Below are positions 8,489-14,935 of a DNA stretch of 17,806 bases, in pieces. Within the stretch, counting starts at the first letter, position 1. Each line of letters starts with the position of its first letter. The notes under the pieces are model-generated. The model saw only the letters and a list, made by a program, of their open reading frames with translations, ran no database searches and was not told where the DNA came from. The stretch covers positions 1-17,806 of the forward strand of contig CAMLGR010000102.1 in NCBI GenBank assembly GCA_946479615.1. The letters run 5' to 3'. The translations under genes and the position numbers were made by a program. Source of the stretch: an uncultured Bacteroidota bacterium (lineage in GTDB: Bacteria > Bacteroidota > Bacteroidia > Chitinophagales > Chitinophagaceae).

Positions 8489-8712
8489 TCGTCCATAGGG
8501 ACGACAGATCGGTAGAAACGTTCGATTCGTAAGATGTGTGCCGTAGGTACACCGGGTAAAAATAATTATACAATCCTATTTATTGATTTACCATGCGTCC
8601 CCATGGGACGCAAATCATTCATTATATCCGGGAGCTACCGACCATACGTCCCTACGGGACGTGAAACACATTATATTCCGGAGCTATCGATGACCCGTCT
8701 TTACGGGAAGAG
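8489..8712. repeat. Five-hairpin array, copy 1
   Basis: Five short stems about 50 nt apart: 8489-8504, 8536-8552, 8594-8612, 8646-8662 and 8694-8707. Most have CGTCCC/GGGACG-like arms of 6-8 bp and a 3-4-nt loop. Stems 1 and 2 are followed on the plus strand by CGGTAGAAA- or GGGTAAAA-like words. Stems 3 to 5 are followed by TGGTAAAT, CGGTAG and CGATAG on the minus strand, so the modules point right, right, left, left, left. Stem 2 contains one G-U pair, as expected of an RNA structure. It could be a structured RNA or a non-autonomous repeat. Confidence 0.8.
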
Positions 8713-8752
8713 AAAGATCATCTCTTACAGATTATTCTATTATCAAACCTTT

Positions 8753-8976
8753 TCGTCCCGTAGGGACGACAGATCGGTAGAAACGTTCGATTCGTAAGAT
8801 GTGTGCCGTAGGTACACCAGGTAAAACATCATTAATACATCCCTATTTATTTGATTACCATGCGTCCCCATGGGACGCAAATCATTCATTATATCCGGGA
8901 GCTACCAACCATACCTCCCTACGGGACGTGAACAAATTATATTCCGGAGCTATCGATGATACGTCCTAAGGGACTA
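8753..8976. repeat. Five-hairpin array, copy 2 (direct repeat of copy 1)
   Basis: This is a tandem repeat of 8489-8712, offset by about 265 nt, with the same five stems (8753-8769, 8801-8817, 8861-8879, 8913-8929, 8963-8974) and almost the same linkers. Stem 1 is better here (seven pairs round GTA). Stem 4 has lost one pair (CCTCCC instead of CGTCCC). Stem 5 differs in sequence from copy 1 but still folds. About 40 nt of unrelated AT-rich sequence separate the copies. Confidence 0.85.
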
Positions 8977-9064
8977 GAAGAAATAATCTTTTATATAAAC
9001 CTCGTTAACCTAACATCTAACACCTAACACCAATCCAAATCACCAATCACCAGCCCTCACCCCT

Positions 9065-10108
9065 CTACAAAATATTCACCTCCCTCTCCAGCGTCACTTC
9101 AAATTTTTCCCAGACTGATTGAAGAATATCGGAACTGAGTTCATAGATCTCCTGCCCGGTAGCAGTTCCATAATTCACCAGCACCAATGCTTGTTTGGCA
9201 TGAACACCTGCATCGCCACGGCGAAACCCTTTCCAGCTTGCATTATAAGTAGGACCACTGTGTTCGATCAGCCAGCCGGCGGCAAGTTTCACCATCGCAT
9301 CGGCATTTTCATATCCCGGCATTTCGGGATACTTTTCCCGGAGAGAAAGAAAGTCTGCTTTTGTAACCAAGGGATTTTTGAAAAAACTTCCTGCATTACC
9401 GATCTCTTTCGGATCGGGTAATTTGGAAGAACGGATATTGATCACGGCTTTTGATATCGCATCGATACTGATTTCCTTCACTCCCATTCTCTCCAATTCC
9501 TGTTCGATCGCACCATAACTGGTATTGAACACAGGTTTTTTATTCAGCTTAAAAGTAACACTGAGTATTGCAAACTGGTCGCGGTACTTATTCTTGAAGA
9601 CACTATCGCGGTACCCGAAATCGCAATCTTTCAGTGAAAACGTATAATTACATTTTTCCTGTAAATGAAACGCGGTGAGCTGGTGGAATACATCTTTTAC
9701 TTCTACTCCATAGGCACCGATATTCTGCATGGGTGAAGCGCCTACACAACCCGGTATCAATGACAGATTTTCCAGCCCGGCCCATTTATTTTTAATACAA
9801 TGTAATACGAAGCCGTGCCAGTTTTCCCCTGCCCCGGCCCTGATCAATACACTATCGCCATCTTCACTTACCTTTTCGATACCCTTTACCTGGTTTTTCA
9901 GTACCAGTCCATCAAAGTCTTTGGTAAAAAGCAGGTTACTTCCGCCACCCAGTACCAGCGTCGGGAGCCTGGCGCCAGCCAATGCCTGGGCCTGGCTGAG
10001 GAGTTCGGTCAGCGAGCCGGGAGATTGGAAATTGCCGAAATAACGCGTTTTAGCATCGATACCAAACGTATTAAGTGGCTTCAACGAATAATTTTCCTGA
10101 ACTTGCAT
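9065..10108 (-). CDS. murB: UDP-N-acetylenolpyruvoylglucosamine reductase
   Basis: The enzyme reduces UDP-GlcNAc-enolpyruvate to UDP-MurNAc with NADPH and FAD, the second committed step of peptidoglycan synthesis, in the cytosol. With the start at 10108 (MQVQENYSLK) it has 347 residues, close to the E. coli protein; the 24 codons upstream overlap the divergent gene and lack homology signs. Seen are the FAD-binding LGGGSNLL (53-60), IPGCVGASPMQNIGAYG (118-134), the GYRDS segment (166-170, Y and R of the substrate site), NAGSFFKNP (238-246, with catalytic Ser241) and the terminal LEREV (340-344) with the general-acid glutamate. GYRDS plus the third domain mark a type I MurB. Its start is 31 bp from the divergent SDR gene. 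The stop codon abuts the TTAGGTG-type repeat. Confidence 0.97.
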   Translation of the reverse strand: MQVQENYSLKPLNTFGIDAKTRYFGNFQSPGSLTELLSQAQALAGARLPTLVLGGGSNLLFTKDFDGLVLKNQVKGIEKVSEDGDSVLIRAGAGENWHGFVLHCIKNKWAGLENLSLIPGCVGASPMQNIGAYGVEVKDVFHQLTAFHLQEKCNYTFSLKDCDFGYRDSVFKNKYRDQFAILSVTFKLNKKPVFNTSYGAIEQELERMGVKEISIDAISKAVINIRSSKLPDPKEIGNAGSFFKNPLVTKADFLSLREKYPEMPGYENADAMVKLAAGWLIEHSGPTYNASWKGFRRGDAGVHAKQALVLVNYGTATGQEIYELSSDILQSVWEKFEVTLEREVNIL

Positions 10109-10139
10109 AGTAAACTGTGCAAGTATACTGCAAAAAATT

Positions 10140-10799
10140 ATGATGGGAAAAACAGCTGCTATAATTGGCGCCACCGGCATGATCGGGACCTGCCTGCTTC
10201 CGCTCCTGCTCGAAGATGATTATTTCAGTACCGTCAGGGTGATCGTGCGCCGCCCTCAACAAAAGAATCAGCCGAAAATGGAAGTGAAACTGGTGAATTT
10301 CGATGATGCCGAATCACTCAAACTCGCACTGGAAGGAACCGATATTGTTTTTTCCTGTATCGGCACTACCAACAAAACAGTAAAAGGCGATCAGCAATTA
10401 TACCGGCAGATCGATGTGGAGATCCCCTATAAAGTAGCACGTTTTGCTAAAGGAGCCGGTTGTGAAAAATTCCTGATGGTCTCATCGGTAGGTGCAGATG
10501 TTAAAAGCAGGACTTTTTATTTGCGATTGAAAGGCGAGGCGGAAGAACAAATCAGGTCGGTTGGATTTCAGTCCGTCCATGTATTTCGTCCTTCAATGTT
10601 ACTGGGCGACAGGAAACAAAAACGTACCGGTGAACGTATCTGGCAAATCACGATGAAGTTTTTTTCGGCGATCATTCCCAAAAAATATAAAGCAGTAGAA
10701 GGAAAGGCCGTTGCCAAAGCCATGCTGGAAGCAGCGAAACAAAATACCATTGGGTTCTTTATTCATACCAATGAAGAAATCCTTAACACAAAACTTTGA
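10140..10799 (+). CDS. Atypical SDR, TIP30/HTATIP2-like NAD(P)-binding protein
   Basis: The product has 219 residues (218 from the second ATG at 10143, equally possible). It opens with AAIIGATGMIG, a GxxGxxG dinucleotide-binding motif, then IVRRPQ at the end of the second strand, where the basic residues suggest NADP(H). DIVFSCIGTTNKT and FLMVSSVGAD are the next strands, with FYLRLK providing a YxxxK motif. The C-terminal half (VFRPSMLLGDR onward) is short, as in TIP30-like members. It is a cytosolic oxidoreductase or redox-sensor-like protein of unknown substrate. It is divergent from murB with a 31-bp gap, so the two promoters must overlap the start regions. It converges on priA with 28 bp between the stop codons. 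Confidence 0.85.
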   Translation: MMGKTAAIIGATGMIGTCLLPLLLEDDYFSTVRVIVRRPQQKNQPKMEVKLVNFDDAESLKLALEGTDIVFSCIGTTNKTVKGDQQLYRQIDVEIPYKVARFAKGAGCEKFLMVSSVGADVKSRTFYLRLKGEAEEQIRSVGFQSVHVFRPSMLLGDRKQKRTGERIWQITMKFFSAIIPKKYKAVEGKAVAKAMLEAAKQNTIGFFIHTNEEILNTKL

Positions 10800-10810
10800 A
10801 GCAACTATCT

Positions 10811-10830
10811 TAACTCCGCGGAGAGAGTTA
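10811..10830. terminator. Possible small bidirectional terminator between convergent genes
   Basis: CTCCGCGGAG (10814-10823) is a perfect palindrome. TAACTC and GAGTTA at 10811-10816 and 10825-10830 offer an alternative stem, the latter overlapping the priA stop codon. There is no T-tract, so terminator function is only a guess from position. Confidence 0.3.
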
Positions 10831-13326
10831 TACTACATCGACGTCTGCTACGATCACTACGCTCCGGAATCTTTTTTCCTGGTGAAGGATCACCACCTGG
10901 TCGAGCAGGTCCCGTTTACAGGCCATCAACGTTTTTCTATCCTTGGGAAGTTTAAGCAGGAGTTCCATCAAATACTGGTTCCGCACACGGCCTACTACCG
11001 GTTCGGCAGGACCAATAATATATTCACCGTATTTATTTTTCAAAGCATCCGTATACAGGTGTGCTGCGTGTTCCACTACTTCTTTGATCTTATGCCGGAA
11101 GGATAAATGAATGATCCGGGAAAAGGGCGGGTAAAAGAAATGCTTGCGTTTGGATAATTCTTCCACATACATTTTCTGATAATCATGCTGTTTGATATAC
11201 AGCAATACCGGGTGCGACGGCTGCGTGGTCTGGATCAAAACTTTACCCGTAGCTTCTTTACGACCGGCACGTCCACTCACCTGCTCCATTAGTTGAAACG
11301 CTTTTTCATTGACGCGGAAATCGGCGAAATGCAATAAGCCATCTGCATCCACGATACCAACCAGGTCCACATGATCGAAATCCAATCCCTTTACGACCAT
11401 TTGCGTTCCCACCAGTATATCGATCCTTCGTTGCTCGAATTGCTGTATCAAAACATCATGTGCATTCTTTCCCCGCACAGTATCCATATCCATCCGCGCG
11501 ATCTTTGCGTCGGTAAATGTTTCCTGCAACATCTCCTCGATCTTTTCCGTACCAAAATTGCGTTGCACAAAATTATGACTGCCACAGGCGGCACAGGTTG
11601 TCAACGGAGAGTAGTTGGTGCCGCAATAATGGCAAACCAGTTTATTGGTCAGTTTATGAAAAGTAAGCGATACATCGCAATACTTACACTGGGGTATCCA
11701 TCCGCAGACATTACAAACCTGGTAGGGCGTATACCCTCTTCGGTTTTGGAACAAGATCACCTGACGGCCGCGATCGAGTATTTCACGTATTGCATTCGTG
11801 AGTGCGGGTGATAACATCACTTTCGATCGGTCTTTCTGCTCTATCCGTTTGGTATCTATAATTTCAATGGGAGGTAATTGCACATCCCCATACCGTTGCA
11901 TGATGGTTGCCTTGCCATATTTACCGGTGACAGCATTGTGATAACTTTCGAGCGAAGGTGTAGCGCTGCCCAATACTGTTTTGGCATTGAACAGGGAAGC
12001 AAAATATACGGCTGCATCGCGACCGTTATACCGCGGGGCAGGTTCCTGTTGTTTGTAGGAAGGATCATGTTCCTCATCACAGATCACCAGTCCCAGGTCA
12101 TTAAAGGGAAGAAACACCGAGGAACGCGCGCCTAACACAATTTTCAATTCACCGGTCTTGACCTTGTTCCAGATCTCCACTCTTTCATTTTGTGAAAATT
12201 TGGAATGATAAATACCGATATAACCGCCGAAATGTTTTTGCAATCTCCGGATGATCTGCGAGGTCAATGCGATCTCGGGCAACATGTACAATACCTGTTT
12301 GCCCTGGCGCAGGTATTCTTCCATCAGTTTTATATACACCTGTGTCTTGCCGCTGGAAGTAATCCCGTGCAGCAGGCAAACCTGTGTAACAGCAAATGAA
12401 TCGCGGATCGCATCGAGTGCTTCCTGCTGTGCAGCATTTAACTCAAAATCGATCTGTATGTCTTTGGGGAGATAGAGCAGCCGGTCGACATTCCGTTTTT
12501 CTGTCCAGAGAATTTTTTTATCGACCAATCCTTTTAATTGAGCATCGGTAGCATTCGATTTTTTTAATAAGCCTGACCTCGTAACCTCTCCTTCTGTTTT
12601 GACCAGGTGAAGATAACTGAGCAGCAGTTCCATTTGTTTCTCTGCGCGTTTCAGTTTTTTATCATCGTTCAGCAGGCGGGCCAGTTCTTCTTCTTTATCA
12701 TAAATGGGATTCAGTAATACATATGTTTCTTTTCGCGGTGCATAAGTTTGCTTCAATGCTTCCCATACATGACAGACCTTTTTTTGTATCAACCGGTTGA
12801 TGACGGGATATACATGCGAGGATTCGAGTACCTGCTGCACTTCGCCAATCTTCAATTCTTTTTTTAATAACAGCGCCTCGGACACGAGGTATTCATCATG
12901 ATCGAGTGCTGAGAAATCATCGCCGTACTCTTCATTATAAACAAGGATCGTTTCGCTGGATAATTTAAAATGAGCTGGCAAGGCCGCTGCCATCACTTCT
13001 CCTTCGCTGCACATATAATAGGAAGCGATCCATTCCCATAGCTTCAATTGTTCTTCAAAAACTACCGGTTCGGGATCGAGTTGGTTGAGTATCTCTTTGG
13101 GCTCAAAGAATTCCGGTTTGCGGGAATGAATGCTTTTAACGATACCGGCATACTTCTTATTTTTTCCCAAATTCACTTCCACCCGGCAACCGGGCCTTAA
13201 TTGTTCCTGCATGGGGACAGGCACCAGCCATGTATAATTCTTCGGCAACGCCAGCGGAATGATAATATCTGCATAAAGGGCAGCACCGGGGACAGGAAAA
13301 TTGATATCAGTGTTCTGTTCAGGCAT
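10828..13326 (-). CDS. priA: Primosomal protein N', replication restart helicase PriA
   Basis: The 832-residue product has the full PriA layout. The N-terminal 3'-DNA-binding domain (about 10-110) contains the family-typical YTWLVP and PGCRVEV. The superfamily 2 helicase core has Walker A GITSSGKT (321-328), motif II DEEH (417-420), GSATPSLE (453-460) and, later, the VSGRAGR motif VI. Eight cysteines (538, 541, 547, 550, 565, 568, 578, 581) form the two-zinc site inserted between the helicase lobes. PriA recognises stalled or repaired forks and loads the replicative helicase; it also unwinds the lagging strand. A linker of about 200 residues (110-300) is longer than in E. coli PriA (about 730 residues), as is usual in Bacteroidota. 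An inverted repeat separates it from the acyltransferase gene upstream. Confidence 0.97.
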   Translation of the reverse strand: MPEQNTDINFPVPGAALYADIIIPLALPKNYTWLVPVPMQEQLRPGCRVEVNLGKNKKYAGIVKSIHSRKPEFFEPKEILNQLDPEPVVFEEQLKLWEWIASYYMCSEGEVMAAALPAHFKLSSETILVYNEEYGDDFSALDHDEYLVSEALLLKKELKIGEVQQVLESSHVYPVINRLIQKKVCHVWEALKQTYAPRKETYVLLNPIYDKEEELARLLNDDKKLKRAEKQMELLLSYLHLVKTEGEVTRSGLLKKSNATDAQLKGLVDKKILWTEKRNVDRLLYLPKDIQIDFELNAAQQEALDAIRDSFAVTQVCLLHGITSSGKTQVYIKLMEEYLRQGKQVLYMLPEIALTSQIIRRLQKHFGGYIGIYHSKFSQNERVEIWNKVKTGELKIVLGARSSVFLPFNDLGLVICDEEHDPSYKQQEPAPRYNGRDAAVYFASLFNAKTVLGSATPSLESYHNAVTGKYGKATIMQRYGDVQLPPIEIIDTKRIEQKDRSKVMLSPALTNAIREILDRGRQVILFQNRRGYTPYQVCNVCGWIPQCKYCDVSLTFHKLTNKLVCHYCGTNYSPLTTCAACGSHNFVQRNFGTEKIEEMLQETFTDAKIARMDMDTVRGKNAHDVLIQQFEQRRIDILVGTQMVVKGLDFDHVDLVGIVDADGLLHFADFRVNEKAFQLMEQVSGRAGRKEATGKVLIQTTQPSHPVLLYIKQHDYQKMYVEELSKRKHFFYPPFSRIIHLSFRHKIKEVVEHAAHLYTDALKNKYGEYIIGPAEPVVGRVRNQYLMELLLKLPKDRKTLMACKRDLLDQVVILHQEKRFRSVVIVADVDVV

Positions 13327-13332
13327 TCGGGC

Positions 13333-13340
13333 TAAAGATA
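13333..13340 (-). promoter_or_regulatory. Candidate -7 box for priA
   Basis: On the minus strand TATCTTTA matches TAnnTTTG at all positions but the last and ends only six bases before the ATG. If used, the mRNA would have almost no leader. No -33 element is seen at the proper distance. Confidence 0.3.
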
Positions 13341-13403
13341 ATACTGTAATAACAATCGGTGAGCAGAAGAGTTTTCGTGTTAAAAAATATCCTGACGATG
13401 ACT

Positions 13404-13483
13404 GGTTTTAAATGCTAAGCGTTAAATTTTAAATACTAATGACTTTGAAGCTGCACATCATTTAACACTTAACATTTAAAACC
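13404..13483. repeat. Heptad-periodic inverted repeat, family A/C mosaic (AATGTTA units)
   Basis: Arms 13404-13427 and 13460-13483 (24 nt, two mismatches) enclose a 32-nt loop. Both read as heptads of the form RRTKTTA, for example GGTTTTA, AATGTTA and AGTGTTA, and heptads continue into the loop (AATTTTA, AATACTA). The outer edge of the right arm overlaps the TAG stop codon of the acyltransferase gene. Confidence 0.8.
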
Positions 13484-14256
13484 TAATACTTTCCCTCCTC
13501 GGTTATCCATGCCGCTTTATATTCGATTAGTTTTTTTTCCATCGCTTCATATACTTTTTGTTTCAAAACAGGAACATCAGCAGCAGTCAATCCTTCCACC
13601 GGCACTTCTTCCATATACACGATCCTGCATCTTCCGGGTGTTGCTTTAAAAAAACTACTATACGTCATCCGGCTGTAGGTATCCAGGAAAAGAACCGGCT
13701 TGACCGGCGTTTGCGTTTCTATCGCTAGCCGGAAAGCGCCATCATAAAATTCTTTCAATGGCCGGTGTGTCATATTGAATGTGCCTTCGGGAAATACCAG
13801 CACTGAAATTCCTTTCCTGATTATCGACTTCAGTAAACGCACACTCCTGGTGCGGTTTTCTAGGCTGCTTCGATCCACTGTAACGATCGCATTCTTATAA
13901 ATAAATCCAAATACCGGGATCTTCGACATTTCCACTTTTCCCAATGGACGCACCGGCTGCCGGTATGCTTTTACCAAGACCGCCGAATCGAGATAGGAAA
14001 TATGATTGGACAGAAAAATGTATTGGCGGGACTTATCATGCGGGGATTCATAAATGCGTTTTACATAAACAAAGATCAGGGGAAACCAGATATCGGCCCA
14101 TAGCATACATAAACGAAAAATGATATTACCACCCCTGATGCGCCCGAAAAAGCTCGCGATGATCACGAATGGAAAGATCAGCAGCATCACCGCCACGAAT
14201 GTAATGGCGGCATATACACTGTACAGCCATTGCAATGGCCTGAGTAACCCACGCAT
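13483..14256 (-). CDS. 1-acyl-sn-glycerol-3-phosphate acyltransferase family protein (PlsC-like)
   Basis: The 257-residue inner-membrane enzyme has an N-terminal membrane region (about 8-37) and a PlsC domain. Block I is NHISYLD (84-90), the HX4D catalytic pair H85/D90. VDRSS (127-131) lies in the block II region. Block III is FPEGTFN (155-161), the phosphate-binding EGT motif. PVKPVLFLDTY (about 180-190) resembles block IV. It should transfer an acyl chain to lysophosphatidate or a related lysolipid; ornithine- or amino-lipid acylation is an alternative. Its ATG overlaps the stop of the DUF4258 gene by one base (TGATG), so the two are probably translationally coupled. The TAG stop lies in the repeat element. 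Confidence 0.92.
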   Translation of the reverse strand: MRGLLRPLQWLYSVYAAITFVAVMLLIFPFVIIASFFGRIRGGNIIFRLCMLWADIWFPLIFVYVKRIYESPHDKSRQYIFLSNHISYLDSAVLVKAYRQPVRPLGKVEMSKIPVFGFIYKNAIVTVDRSSLENRTRSVRLLKSIIRKGISVLVFPEGTFNMTHRPLKEFYDGAFRLAIETQTPVKPVLFLDTYSRMTYSSFFKATPGRCRIVYMEEVPVEGLTAADVPVLKQKVYEAMEKKLIEYKAAWITEEGKY

Positions 14257-14726
14257 CAGTTCCTGTTTTTATATTTATCATCATCACCGGGACAATGACA
14301 TTCCCAATCGGTTCCCAGGTCGATGCAGGTCACCACTTTTGTCTTCAGATCGCATTGGGCAAAAACGATCCGTACCCGCTGATTGTCGTGGGTGACACCT
14401 TCCAGCGCATAAGTGGGACAGGGTCTTGCGCTGACTTCGCTTTTATTATAATTGATCGCACCATTCTGCATGATCTCTTCTACTTCCGATTGTGTGATAT
14501 GGCGGCATTCCATCCGGCATTTGGCATGCTGGGTGTATTCGATATAAGAAATACGGCGGTCGAATCCACGGTTGCGGTTTACGCCGGTAGCCGGATCGGT
14601 CTTTTTCCGGTCGGTGGTGGTAGTAGTTTTGGGCTTTGGAGCCGGATCGCTCTTGCATCTTTTTACAAAAAAAAGCACGATCCCCAGTATCACTACCAAT
14701 GTCAATGGTATCCATTTCTTATTCAC
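14256..14726 (-). CDS. Membrane-anchored DUF4258 domain protein, cysteine-rich
   Basis: The frame has no usable ATG at its 5' end. GTG at 14726 (VNKKWIPLTL, 156 residues) places the membrane helix at the very N-terminus and is my choice. A longer TTG start at 14837 would be inside a repeat element and is unlikely. After the helix (about 5-22) comes a Lys/Thr/Pro linker with five threonines, then a DUF4258 domain: YTQHAKCRMECRHITQSEV, with the family HAxxRxxxR pattern, EEIMQNGAI, and a VRIVFAQCD strand. Seven cysteines occur in the domain and tail (including WECHC), which is unusual and could bind metal or form disulfides. Function of DUF4258 is unknown. It is followed by the acyltransferase gene in a TGATG overlap. 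Confidence 0.72.
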   Translation of the reverse strand: MNKKWIPLTLVVILGIVLFFVKRCKSDPAPKPKTTTTTDRKKTDPATGVNRNRGFDRRISYIEYTQHAKCRMECRHITQSEVEEIMQNGAINYNKSEVSARPCPTYALEGVTHDNQRVRIVFAQCDLKTKVVTCIDLGTDWECHCPGDDDKYKNRN

Positions 14727-14799
14727 GTTCAAACATTTGAATAAAAATACCGGAATTTTTCTTAAGGAAAGAGGATTGCAATTGCCTGATTTTTGATTT

Positions 14800-14884
14800 T
14801 GTTCCACTGAGAACCACAGAGAAAAAGAGGGCCGCAAAGAGGGTTTTCAGGGTTCTCCATTTCTCCATAGTTCTCAGTGGAACA
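14800..14884. repeat. Inverted repeat, family D (CTCTGTGG-type), in a divergent promoter region
   Basis: Arms 14800-14824 and 14860-14884 are 25 nt with three mismatches, around a 35-nt loop. The complement of the left side shares a GCGGCCCTCT core and CTCTGTGGT words with 5311-5354. It is the only element here lying between two gene starts, rather than at a 3' end. The remainder of the spacer holds the mtaB -7 box and an AT-rich stretch upstream of the DUF4258 gene. Confidence 0.8.
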
Positions 14885-14919
14885 ATTCCAGCTTCTAAAA
14901 GCTTTCGGGATCAAAACAC

Positions 14920-14927
14920 TACCTTTG
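14920..14927 (+). promoter_or_regulatory. Candidate -7 box for mtaB
   Basis: TACCTTTG is an exact TAnnTTTG match with only eight bases (CCCCCCTT) between it and the ATG, implying a leader of a few bases at most. No TTTG or TTG is found at the -33 distance. Confidence 0.5.
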
Positions 14928-14935
14928 CCCCCCTT

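Larger units (their letters stand above)
8322..9064. repeat. Gene-free 743-bp spacer: heptad-periodic flanks (family C, TTAGGTG units) enclosing a hairpin array
   Basis: The left flank (8322-8455) and the complement of the right flank (about 9005-9064) consist of degenerate heptads such as GGTGTTA, GATGTTA and GGTGATG. Arm 8328-8360 pairs perfectly with 9008-9033 after removal of one 7-nt unit (8343-8349). A second left block lies at 8423-8452. The left flank starts at the MoxR stop codon; the right flank ends on the murB stop codon, so the element fills the whole convergent spacer. Open frames here (8534-8797 plus, 8388-8573 minus) are made of repeat sequence and are not credible genes. Confidence 0.8.

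Noticed and set aside
8534..8797. Plus-strand open frame in the hairpin array
   Set aside because: It is made of palindromes and linkers that repeat in copy 2, and has no coding character.
8489..8976. Possible CRISPR array
   Set aside because: The stems vary in sequence and orientation, spacing is uneven (48-61 nt), linkers are repeated between copies rather than unique, and no cas gene is present.
10109..10180. Longer N-terminus for MurB
   Set aside because: It would overlap the divergent SDR gene; MurB proteins begin close to the NYSLKPLNTFG segment, which fits the start at 10108.
14256..14726. Toxin-antitoxin module (DUF4258 is sometimes found beside HTH genes)
   Set aside because: No small HTH or antitoxin gene lies next to it; the neighbour is a lipid acyltransferase.
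14727..14837. Longer N-terminus for the DUF4258 protein from a TTG
   Set aside because: The first dozen codons lie in the CTCTGTGG-type repeat; the GTG at 14726 puts the membrane helix at the N-terminus.
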